This document shows, piece by piece, positions 1 through 6,721 of a DNA stretch of 8,263 nucleotides (position 1 is the stretch's first letter; the number at the start of each line of letters is the position of its first letter). Under the pieces are notes generated by a model. It searched no databases, had not been told where the DNA came from, and saw only the letters and a list, made by a program, of their open reading frames with translations. The position numbers were made by a program, and so were the translations under genes. This stretch comes from G963674685 sp964591275 (GTDB lineage: Bacteria; Lernaellota; Lernaellaia; JACKCT01): NCBI GenBank assembly GCA_964591275.1, contig CAZQAE010000132.1, positions 1-8,263 of the forward strand. Reading direction: 5' to 3'.

Positions 1-1
1 C

Positions 2-817
2 CTTCTGGCGGCGCTCATCACGCTGGCGGCTTGCGCTTCAGGCACCAATCAATCGACAATTCTTCGACTGATTCATGACCGCCGTTTCCGCGGGCCGACC
101 GCGCGAATCGCCGCCGTCATCGCAACCTTGGATGACCTTCCCGCGATCATCATCACCGGCTTGTTAACATTTTTTGTACACCGCAGTTTTCCTCACGAAA
201 TTTTGATGCCCGGATTGAACTGGCTGGCCGCCGCTATTGCCCTGGGGCTTATCGGCGGCGCAGTGATGCGGCTACTGCTAAACCGGGTTCCAAGCGATCA
301 GGTTCGGCTTCTTATCGTTATTGGGTGTATGGCCTTTGGAGGAGGTTTGTCCGCATTTCTTCACCTTTCGCCGATTTTTATCGGCGCAATAATGGGAGCC
401 GCCTTTGTCAATGCAGGACCCCGCGACGAGAAGATATTTCGCATCGTTCACCAAGGCGAAAGCACGATATACGTATTATTCCTACTGCTTGTCGGAAGCA
501 TGCTTCACATCAAGGATTTCAACTGGCTTTCACTGGGACTTATGTATTTCACAATACGAGCCATTTTGAAAATTCTGGGGAATTATCTATTCATGCTCCC
601 CTCACAACAAATCGGGAACCTCAAGCCGGCACGCCTACTGGGGCTATCGTTATTATCACAGGGAGGGATGGCATTAGCGATTGCAGTGCATTACCGCAGC
701 CTTTATGCATCGCCGTTCGCCGATTCGATTGTGGCCGTCATCGTCTGCGGCGTCGTTGTCAGTGAATTGTTTTCGTATCCACTGGCCCTTCGTGTCGCCG
801 CCAGGGATCACCAATAA
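2..817 (+). CDS. Cation:proton antiporter, CPA2 (Kef/NapA-like) family, 5' end missing
   Basis: The reading frame is open from the left window edge to the TAA at 815-817, so the gene begins outside the window and 271 codons are visible. The product is a very hydrophobic membrane protein that would exchange Na+ or K+ for H+ across the inner membrane. Numbering from the first visible codon, the segment ASGTNQSTILRLI (about 12-24) followed by TLDDLPAII (42-50) matches the CPA2 pattern of an S/T-rich unwound helix, then a loop, then a helix carrying an acidic pair (D44-D45). Several further membrane segments follow. The protein ends just after the last one, with no cytosolic TrkA/RCK domain. A TTG at 128 lies inside the conserved region and is not a credible start. 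The stop overlaps the ATG of the next antiporter gene by one base. The family is clear; the transported ion cannot be read from the sequence. Confidence 0.85.
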   Translation, partial: LLAALITLAACASGTNQSTILRLIHDRRFRGPTARIAAVIATLDDLPAIIITGLLTFFVHRSFPHEILMPGLNWLAAAIALGLIGGAVMRLLLNRVPSDQVRLLIVIGCMAFGGGLSAFLHLSPIFIGAIMGAAFVNAGPRDEKIFRIVHQGESTIYVLFLLLVGSMLHIKDFNWLSLGLMYFTIRAILKILGNYLFMLPSQQIGNLKPARLLGLSLLSQGGMALAIAVHYRSLYASPFADSIVAVIVCGVVVSELFSYPLALRVAARDHQ

Positions 818-2124
818 TGATCATTGATTTTCTCGTACTGCTGATTCTCATCGCTGTTATTTGGAGCATGAATGCCTTTCACCTTGGATCCTTCCTGAAC
901 ACCGGTGAAAACGCCGCGTTGGTGTTCGGTTTCGTCCTTCTCGCTTCTTACCTGATAGGCAAGACCACCCGACGGGCAAAAATGCCCATGCTGACCGGTT
1001 ACCTTTTGGCCGGTTTTTTCTTCGGACCGCATTTCTGGAGTTTGTTCGACACTTCCTTTCGAATTATCAGCATCGATGTTCTCGAAGAGCTTTCCATCAT
1101 CAACAGCATGGCTTTGGGACTCATCGCATTTTCGGCCGGCGGCGAAATGCAAATTGGGGTTTTGCGTGAAAGATTAAAGACGATATTTTCCATAACCGTC
1201 GGACAAACTCTTTTCACATTTGTTCTTGTTCTCACGGCGGCAATCATCCTGGGCCCATATGCTCCACTCAGCGCGGGATTGAGCCAAGGCGGCATCCTAG
1301 GAATTGGAATTCTCTTTTGCGTGATAGCACTGGCCAACTCCCCTTCGACGGCCATAGCTCTGATAATCGAATACCAGGCTCGCGGTCCCATGACCACTGC
1401 CATCCTCGGCGTTACCGTGCTGAAAGATGTTCTGGTCATCATTTTATTTTCGCTGGCGATGATCGCCGCGAAATTGCTTATGGGCGAAGTGGCAAACACA
1501 AACGCAATGCTGGTCGGACTGATTTTTTGGGAAGTCGTCGGGTCTCTGGCGATAGGCTGCTTTCTGGGTTTCCTGATGGGTCAGTACATGAAATATGTCG
1601 GGCGTGAGTTACCTGCCATCGTTCTGTTTCTGGCCTTTGCCGCCCTGGAGCTATCCAGCAATCTCCACCTTTCCGGCTTGCTTCTTTGCATGTCCACGGG
1701 ATTCTATATTGAAAACTTTACAGACCAGGGGAAAGTGCTCATTGATGCCATTGAGCGATTTTCGCTGCCGGTCTTCGTTTTGTTTTTCACCATCGTCGGC
1801 GCGGACATGCAACTGAATGCTTTAGCCGGTGTATGGCCCACTGTTTTGGTCCTTGTCGTGCTGCGCATGGCGTCAACATGGATCGGAAGCCGCCTTGGCG
1901 CCACCATAGTCGGTGAAAGCGAAACGAGCAGGAAATACGTGTGGACCGGTTTCATACCGCAGGCCGGCGTCACGCTCGGCCTGGCCACTGTCGCCGCGAA
2001 ACTACCTGGAATTGGACCGGAGTTGAAAACCATCATCATCGCCATGGTGGCTGTCAATCAATTGATTGGACCGTTGATTTTCCGCTACGGGCTTATCAGA
2101 AGCGGCGAAACGTCCATAACCTGA
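817..2124 (+). CDS. Cation:proton antiporter, CPA2 (Kef/NapA/GerN-like) family
   Basis: This encodes a 435-residue integral membrane protein with about 12-13 predicted helices, a normal length for a CPA2 membrane domain without a regulatory tail. It should exchange a monovalent cation for protons at the inner membrane. Typical CPA2 sequence is visible: MPMLTGYLLAGFFFGP (57-71), the FSAGGEM segment (105-111), ANSPSTAIALI (173-183) for the unwound helix, and LKDVLVIILF (202-211) with an acidic D204 in the next helix. The ATG at 817 shares its A with the preceding TAA (TAATG), and a weak AGGG lies about 10 bases upstream, so re-initiation from the first antiporter gene is likely. The neighbouring antiporter has Asp-Asp where this one has Lys-Asp in the equivalent helix, so the two are not recent duplicates. 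They could act separately or as partners. The ion specificity is unknown. Confidence 0.88.
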   Translation: MIIDFLVLLILIAVIWSMNAFHLGSFLNTGENAALVFGFVLLASYLIGKTTRRAKMPMLTGYLLAGFFFGPHFWSLFDTSFRIISIDVLEELSIINSMALGLIAFSAGGEMQIGVLRERLKTIFSITVGQTLFTFVLVLTAAIILGPYAPLSAGLSQGGILGIGILFCVIALANSPSTAIALIIEYQARGPMTTAILGVTVLKDVLVIILFSLAMIAAKLLMGEVANTNAMLVGLIFWEVVGSLAIGCFLGFLMGQYMKYVGRELPAIVLFLAFAALELSSNLHLSGLLLCMSTGFYIENFTDQGKVLIDAIERFSLPVFVLFFTIVGADMQLNALAGVWPTVLVLVVLRMASTWIGSRLGATIVGESETSRKYVWTGFIPQAGVTLGLATVAAKLPGIGPELKTIIIAMVAVNQLIGPLIFRYGLIRSGETSIT

Positions 2125-2162
2125 TAAGACTTTAAAATGACGACCGGAAGATTGCGTGGAAA

Positions 2163-3422
2163 TTAGGATCCATTGATTGATGAATGCATCGAATTTTTCC
2201 GCAAATGAATTCGCAGGTAGGGATAGAGGAAACAGAAAGTCATCGCCGCCGCGAACGCAAAGAAGGTTTTGGAAAAGAATACAAAATACTCGGGCGTTAA
2301 CGTGGGAGTGCTGATGTTAAGGTCATGAACGGGCACGCCCTGCCCTTTGGCGATCAGCATCATTTTTTTGAGCATCCATGCCCATCCGATCATGGCGAAG
2401 ATAAAGACAGTCCAGGCTCTCGCGCCGAACTTTGGCGAGCGCATCCATCGGTCACGCAGTCCGGCAATGGGTCTCACCGTCAAAGCCATAATGAAAAGCG
2501 AGAAAAAGCCTGTCGCCCACCCCGCAATCTCGTCGCCGAAGCGATGCTGTAAAGTCGCCTCCGGGAATGAGAATAGAAAAATGTAAAACCAATGAAATAC
2601 GAGAAACACGAGGCTCTCGCGGCCCCAGTATTCTATCTCGCGCCCTATCCTTGAAACACCGCTATAATAGCGTTTTGAAAGAAGAAAGAGCATGGGAACC
2701 AGGCCGATGGATTGAACGATATATCGCGCGTTGGCTTTGAGCAAATGTACGGTAGGGCTCACTCCGCGTAGCGGCGGCAGCAAATGGGCCAACGCAAATA
2801 CAAGGCCGCCCAGCGGGATTAATGCCTTTTGCCATTTCTCATTTTTTATTCGGTCCACGACGACGCCGAAAGTGAAAAACCCGACCCAGGGAATCGGACC
2901 GAAAAAGGCGACGAAATAACGCATGGCGCCAAGGCGTTTTATTGTTTCGGGCGTCACCGGATCGCCTCCGACAATATGCACACCCAAGGCAAAGACGACC
3001 GCTGTGAACAGAGCCAGTCCCCAGGTGGGCAGGCGCCATGACAAAAGCAAGTATGTCACGAGTGTGCCAATGGCGATGGCTTGTATGAGATCAATATACA
3101 AAGCCGTTCCAACGCACAAGTTATATGTCCACCCCAGAGCAAAAAGCCAAACGGAACTTTTTAAATAAAATGTCGTGGCGTCGAATTGCGGATTGCGCTT
3201 TGCGCTCGCGAGGAAATTCGTGACATTGATGCCGCTAATGAACATAAAAAGACCGGAAAACAATTCTCCGTAGTGGTTGAAAATCAGGCGCGGGAGAGCG
3301 ACATGCACGCCTTCAACCCAGACGTCCGCGCGCAAGGGATGCCCGACCACCATGATGATCAGCGCAACTCCACGCAAAAAATCCAGTTCGGGTCTTCTCG
3401 TCTTTTTCTTCAATTTATCCAT
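2163..3422 (-). CDS. Multi-pass membrane protein, DUF1624/HGSNAT-like acyltransferase
   Basis: This encodes a 419-residue protein with roughly ten hydrophobic segments. The N-terminal RRPELDFLRGVALIIMVVGH (9-28) resembles the opening of the DUF1624 (heparan-alpha-glucosaminide N-acetyltransferase-like) and DUF418 families: basic residues, then D-x-L-R-G, a first helix, and a histidine. ELFSGLFMFISGINV (53-67) and YWGRESLVFLVFHWF (265-279, with H277) fit the same superfamily. Members pass acyl groups from cytoplasmic acyl-CoA to sugars on the far side of the membrane. That role is inferred here, and acyltransferase 3 is the main alternative. The ATG at 3420-3422 has no clear Shine-Dalgarno sequence. 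The gene lies 49 bases downstream of acyl-CoA dehydrogenase B on the same strand, so it is probably the last gene of that operon. It ends 38 bases from the oppositely directed antiporter gene. No terminator is evident. Confidence 0.65.
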   Translation of the reverse strand: MDKLKKKTRRPELDFLRGVALIIMVVGHPLRADVWVEGVHVALPRLIFNHYGELFSGLFMFISGINVTNFLASAKRNPQFDATTFYLKSSVWLFALGWTYNLCVGTALYIDLIQAIAIGTLVTYLLLSWRLPTWGLALFTAVVFALGVHIVGGDPVTPETIKRLGAMRYFVAFFGPIPWVGFFTFGVVVDRIKNEKWQKALIPLGGLVFALAHLLPPLRGVSPTVHLLKANARYIVQSIGLVPMLFLLSKRYYSGVSRIGREIEYWGRESLVFLVFHWFYIFLFSFPEATLQHRFGDEIAGWATGFFSLFIMALTVRPIAGLRDRWMRSPKFGARAWTVFIFAMIGWAWMLKKMMLIAKGQGVPVHDLNISTPTLTPEYFVFFSKTFFAFAAAMTFCFLYPYLRIHLRKNSMHSSINGS

Positions 3423-3471
3423 TGTTATTGAAATGTCGCGTGCGCACCGACCATGTCAAATACAAAGTCAT

Positions 3472-4611
3472 TTACTGCAACAAATGGCGGGCAATGACGA
3501 TACGCTGAACCTCGCTGGTTCCTTCGTAAATTGTCGTCACTTTGCAGTCGCGCATATAGCGCTCCACGGGATACTCGCTGCAATATCCGTATCCGCCGAA
3601 TATCTGCACGGCTTCCCTGCAAGCGCGGTTGCCGGCTTCCGTGGAAAAAACCTTTGCCATAGACGCCTCTTTTGTAAATGGCTTTTTGTCTTCCTTGAGT
3701 CTGGCCGCCCTGCGTGTCAATAATTGCGCGGCGTCAAGCTCCGTAGCCATGTCCGCCAGCTTCCACTGAATCGCCTGAAACTTAGCGATGGGTCTGCCAA
3801 AGGCCTCCCGCTCTTTTGCATATTGAATGGAAGCTTCAAAAGCGGCTCTGCCTATGCCCAGGGCTTGCGAGGCGATCCCGATCCGTCCTCCGTCCAGGGC
3901 GGTCATGGCAACCTTGAAACCCTCCCCCTCGCCGCCGATTCTCTGATTTTCAGGAATGCGGCAGTTTTCAAAAATCAGTTCCGCGGTGTTGCTGCCGCGA
4001 ATGCCCATTTTGTGTTCTTCTTTGCCGATAGACATACCGGGAGCGCCGCGCTCGACCAGAAAAGCAGTAATTCCCTTTGCTCTCGGCTCATCGCTGGTCC
4101 GAGCCATCACCAAAACAACGGAAGCAAAGGCTGCGGAAGTAATGAACAGCTTCGAGCCATTGAGGATATAATCGTCGCCGTCGCGCACGGCTCGTGTTTT
4201 CAGCGCCGTCGCGTCGGTGCCCGCGCCTGCTTCGGACAAGGCGAATGCGCCGATGGGATAGTCGCCGCCGCATATTTGCGGTATGAAGCGCTCCTTTTGC
4301 GCCTCGGTCGCGCCGGCGGCGATGGTCTCGGCCACCATATTGGATACGCTCATGGTCACGGCTATCGAAGCATCCGCTGCGGCTATCTCCGTTAATGCCA
4401 AAGACAGCGCCACGGCACCGGCCTCGCTGCCGCCGTATTTCTCGGAAACGTTCATACCGATCAGGCCTAATTCCGCAAGCTTCCTGTGGGACTCAAGAGG
4501 AAACACACCTGTTCGGTCCACCTCGGCGGCATTCGGCGCCAGTTCCTTTTTGGAAAAACTTCTCACCGAATCGACGATCATCCGCTGGTCATCCGTCAAA
4601 TGAAAATCCAT
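3472..4611 (-). CDS. Acyl-CoA dehydrogenase (short-chain type), copy B
   Basis: A cytoplasmic FAD enzyme that introduces the alpha-beta double bond into an acyl-CoA and passes electrons to an electron-transfer flavoprotein. It is 379 residues long from the chosen start, the normal family length. Visible landmarks are the FAD/substrate loop FALSEAGAGTDA (123-134), NGSKLFITSA (151-160), QIFGGYGY (336-343) and IYEGTSEVQR (361-370). E363 is the expected catalytic base, as in the short- and medium-chain families. Possible starts are TTG 4623, ATG 4617 and ATG 4611. I chose 4611 because MDFxLTDDQ then aligns with the start of its neighbour, and a weak GGA lies about 7 bases upstream. It follows copy A after about 110 bases that contain a strong hairpin. 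The two proteins are about half identical by hand alignment. The chain-length or branched-chain specificity cannot be assigned. Confidence 0.93.
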   Translation of the reverse strand: MDFHLTDDQRMIVDSVRSFSKKELAPNAAEVDRTGVFPLESHRKLAELGLIGMNVSEKYGGSEAGAVALSLALTEIAAADASIAVTMSVSNMVAETIAAGATEAQKERFIPQICGGDYPIGAFALSEAGAGTDATALKTRAVRDGDDYILNGSKLFITSAAFASVVLVMARTSDEPRAKGITAFLVERGAPGMSIGKEEHKMGIRGSNTAELIFENCRIPENQRIGGEGEGFKVAMTALDGGRIGIASQALGIGRAAFEASIQYAKEREAFGRPIAKFQAIQWKLADMATELDAAQLLTRRAARLKEDKKPFTKEASMAKVFSTEAGNRACREAVQIFGGYGYCSEYPVERYMRDCKVTTIYEGTSEVQRIVIARHLLQ

Positions 4612-4630
4612 CAACATATCCAATCATATA

Positions 4631-4658
4631 ATCGGCGCCGCAGGCCCGCGACGCCGAT
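4631..4658 (-). other. Strong intercistronic RNA hairpin between the two acyl-CoA dehydrogenase genes
   Basis: Read on the minus strand, the arms ATCGGCGTCGC and GCGGCGCCGAT form an 11-bp stem with one G-U pair around the 6-base loop GGGCCT. It ends about 20 bases before the chosen ATG of dehydrogenase B. No T-tract follows, so it does not look like an intrinsic terminator. A role in mRNA stability, processing or translation control is inference. Confidence 0.6.
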
Positions 4659-4681
4659 AAGAATCAAGATCAAAAAGAGCT

Positions 4682-4719
4682 GGAGTACATCACCGTAACT
4701 CCAGGATGGGATACCTGGA
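4682..4719 (-). other. Two overlapping weak hairpins just after acyl-CoA dehydrogenase A
   Basis: Immediately after the dehydrogenase A stop there is a 6-bp stem TCCAGG/CCTGGA (4700-4719, 8-base loop). It overlaps by three bases a second stem pairing GGAG+TAC with GTA+CTCC (4682-4702), which has one bulged base. The two cannot fully form together. On the minus strand the second stem is followed 5 bases later by TTTTT, so it could be a leaky terminator. The stems are short, so any function is doubtful. Confidence 0.3.
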
Positions 4720-4722
4720 CCG

Positions 4723-5865
4723 TCAATCTTTCAGAATATTGCTCGCAATGACGAGACGCTGCATTTCGCTGGTGCCTTCATAGATTTCGGTAATTTTCGC
4801 GTCGCGGAACAGGCGTTCCATGGGATACTCGCGACAGTAACCGTAACCGCCGAATATCTGGATGCCGTCCGTCGTCGCCTTCATGCACGCTTCGGATGCG
4901 AAGAGCTTGGCCATGGCCGCTTCCTTGGAAAAGCGCATGCCATTGTCCTTCATCCATGCCGCCCTTTGCGTGAGAAGTCGGGAAGCGTCGATCTCCACGG
5001 CCATATCGGCCATCTTCCATTGTAAGGCCTGAAACTTGGAAATGGGCTTGCCGAATGCATGTCTTTCTTTGGAATACTGGATGGATTCTTCCAGGGCGCG
5101 TTGCGCGATGCCGATCGCCTGGGAGGCGATTCCGATGCGTCCCCCGTCGAGCGTAACCATAGCAACTTTGAAACCCGCGCCGACTTCGCCCAGGCGGTTG
5201 TCGTCGGACAGTTCGCAATCTTCAAAAATCAACTGCGTGGTGCTGCTGCCGCGAATCCCGAGTTTGTCTTCCACCTTGCCTACGCTGAATCCCGGCGTTC
5301 CCTTCTCAACAATAAAAGCCGTGATGCCGCGATGGCCCTTTTCCTTGTCCGTTTGCGCGAAGATGACAGCCACGTGCGCCTGCAAACCATTAGTGATGAA
5401 ATTTTTCGTGCCATTGATGATCCACTTGTCGCCCTTCTGAACTGCCATCGTGTGCTGGCTGCTCGCGTCGGATCCGGCCTCCGGCTCGGACAAACCGTAG
5501 CATCCGATCCACTCGCCCGTGGTCATCCTGGCAAGAAATTTTTGTTTCTGCTCTTCCGTCCCCCATTTATAAATGGGATCGCAAGCCAGCGAACTGTGCG
5601 CCGAACAGATAACACCCGTCGAGGCGCAACACCGCGACAGTTCCTCAATGACAATGGAATAACTGACGTAATCCATGCCAGCGCCATTGTATTCCGGGGG
5701 ATACGCGACGCCCATCAGGCCAAGTTTGCCCATTTCCGCGATAACTTCTTCAGGAAAACGATGCTCCTCGTCAATTTTCGCGGCCTTATCCTTCAGTTCT
5801 TTTTCCGCGAAACTGCGCACCATGTCCTTGAGTGCGCTTTGTTCATCCGTCAATGCAAAATTCAT
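4723..5865 (-). CDS. Acyl-CoA dehydrogenase, short-chain/butyryl-CoA dehydrogenase-like, copy A
   Basis: A 380-residue cytoplasmic flavoenzyme that oxidises short acyl-CoA to enoyl-CoA with electron-transfer flavoprotein as partner, or runs in reverse where an electron-bifurcating partner exists. Visible features are the FAD loop YGLSEPEAGSDAS (123-135), NGTKNFITNG (151-160), the almost invariant GFKVAMVTLDGGRIGIASQA (231-250), QIFGGYGYCREYP (336-348) and IYEGTSEMQR (361-370) with catalytic E363. The overall pattern resembles butyryl-CoA dehydrogenases more than long-chain enzymes. The ATG at 5863-5865 is preceded by GGGAG about 10 bases upstream. It lies 46 bases downstream of the enoyl-CoA hydratase gene, which acts on its product. 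No etfA or etfB gene is present in the window. A BCD-like role is likely from context, but substrate length is not proven, so no symbol is given. Confidence 0.94.
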   Translation of the reverse strand: MNFALTDEQSALKDMVRSFAEKELKDKAAKIDEEHRFPEEVIAEMGKLGLMGVAYPPEYNGAGMDYVSYSIVIEELSRCCASTGVICSAHSSLACDPIYKWGTEEQKQKFLARMTTGEWIGCYGLSEPEAGSDASSQHTMAVQKGDKWIINGTKNFITNGLQAHVAVIFAQTDKEKGHRGITAFIVEKGTPGFSVGKVEDKLGIRGSSTTQLIFEDCELSDDNRLGEVGAGFKVAMVTLDGGRIGIASQAIGIAQRALEESIQYSKERHAFGKPISKFQALQWKMADMAVEIDASRLLTQRAAWMKDNGMRFSKEAAMAKLFASEACMKATTDGIQIFGGYGYCREYPMERLFRDAKITEIYEGTSEMQRLVIASNILKD

Positions 5866-5875
5866 TTTCTGGTTT

Positions 5876-5880
5876 CTCCC
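5876..5880 (-). promoter_or_regulatory. Ribosome binding site for acyl-CoA dehydrogenase A
   Basis: On the minus strand GGGAG lies 10 bases before the ATG at 5865. The spacing is slightly long but acceptable, and it supports this start, which also matches the family N-terminus (MNFALTDEQ). Confidence 0.6.
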
Positions 5881-5911
5881 ATTTTAATAATCGACGCGCT
5901 TATCGAAAAGC

Positions 5912-6703
5912 CTACTTCCCCGAAAAGTTCGGGGTGCGTTTTTCCAAAAAGGCGCTCATGCCTTCTTTTTTATCTTCCGTGGCGCAGAGGATGCCAAATG
6001 CATTGCGCTCGATAACCAATCCGCTTTGCAGATCGACATTGAGCCCCTGATCCACGCATTCCTTGCAGAGTCTAAGCGCAATGGAACCCTTGGACGCCAT
6101 TTTCGCCGCTGTCTTTTTTGCCTGATCCATGAGGGCGTCAGGCTCAAAGACTTTGTTGACTAATCCAATCCTCATGGCCTCAGCCGCGTCGATAATTTTT
6201 CCGGTCAGCACAAGCTCTTTGGCCATGGATTTGCCGACAATCCTGGGTAGCCGCTGCGTTCCGCCGAAACCCGGATTGATGCCGAGATTTATTTCCGGCT
6301 GTCCAAATTTGGCTTTTTCCGAAGCGTAGATAAAATCACAAGCCATGGCGATTTCCATTCCACCGCCCAGGGCGAAACCGTTGACCGCGGCGATCACCGG
6401 CTTCGGGCAACTTTCGATTATGTTCAGCAAGCCCTGGCCATTGGAAGCAAAGCGCACGCCGTCCGCAGCGCTGTAATTCACCATTTCCGATATGTCCGCG
6501 CCGGCAACGAAAGCCTTTGGCCCCGCGCCGGTTAGTATGACCGCCCGAACTTCCTCATCAATGCTGATTCTGATGAAAACATCGGTGAGTTCACGGATCA
6601 CATCGCTGTTGAGCGCGTTCAATACCTCCGGGCGGTCAATGGTCAACGTTGCAATGCCGTCGCTCTTTTCAAAGCTTATCGTTTCGTAGGTATTATAATC
6701 CAT
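5912..6703 (-). CDS. Enoyl-CoA hydratase (crotonase family, Crt-like)
   Basis: A 263-residue cytoplasmic enzyme that interconverts short trans-2-enoyl-CoA and 3-hydroxyacyl-CoA, for example crotonyl-CoA and 3-hydroxybutyryl-CoA. The crotonase fold is shown by FVAGADISEM (65-74) for the first oxyanion-hole region and GFALGGGMEIAMACDF (109-124) for the second. The catalytic glutamates are E117 in GGGME and E137 in GQPEINLG. Their 20-residue spacing equals that of E144 and E164 in rat crotonase, so this is a true hydratase rather than a family member lacking one acid. The C-terminus EGMSAFLEKRTPNFSGK is typical of Crt proteins. The start is well supported by AAGGAGG five bases before the ATG. 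It follows the thiolase by 18 bases and precedes dehydrogenase A by 46 bases, so the three are very probably cotranscribed. Confidence 0.95.
   Translation of the reverse strand: MDYNTYETISFEKSDGIATLTIDRPEVLNALNSDVIRELTDVFIRISIDEEVRAVILTGAGPKAFVAGADISEMVNYSAADGVRFASNGQGLLNIIESCPKPVIAAVNGFALGGGMEIAMACDFIYASEKAKFGQPEINLGINPGFGGTQRLPRIVGKSMAKELVLTGKIIDAAEAMRIGLVNKVFEPDALMDQAKKTAAKMASKGSIALRLCKECVDQGLNVDLQSGLVIERNAFGILCATEDKKEGMSAFLEKRTPNFSGK
5918..5934 (-). other. Small GC-rich hairpin at the 3' end of the enoyl-CoA hydratase gene
   Basis: CCCCGAA-CTT-TTCGGGG on the minus strand forms a perfect 7-bp stem with a 3-base loop inside the last codons of the hydratase gene. The stop codon starts three bases after the stem, and TTTT appears a few bases beyond that. 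It could be a weak transcript-end or stabilising structure, or a by-product of coding for TPNFSGK. Confidence 0.35.
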
Positions 6704-6708
6704 TCGCG

Positions 6709-6715
6709 CCTCCTT
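6709..6715 (-). promoter_or_regulatory. Strong ribosome binding site for enoyl-CoA hydratase
   Basis: On the minus strand AAGGAGG sits five bases before the ATG at 6703, within the 18-base gap after the thiolase stop. It is the best Shine-Dalgarno sequence in the operon and fixes the hydratase start. Confidence 0.8.
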
Positions 6716-6721
6716 GGATTG

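Noticed and set aside
817..2124. The two antiporter genes as one gene split by a frameshift
   Set aside because: The second protein has its own complete N-terminus, including the TGYLLAGFFFGP segment, and its own full set of core motifs. They are two tandem genes, not fragments of one.
3423..3471. TTGACA in the gap before the membrane acyltransferase gene (minus strand) as a separate promoter
   Set aside because: At 17 bases downstream there is only ACATTT, a poor -10, and the start would crowd the ATG. Read-through from the operon is simpler.
3724..4395. A 223-codon plus-strand reading frame opposite acyl-CoA dehydrogenase B
   Set aside because: It is a mirror frame of a well-supported enzyme gene and shows no family motifs. 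The same applies to the 318-codon plus-strand frame at 5059-6015, which runs across two real genes and their gap.
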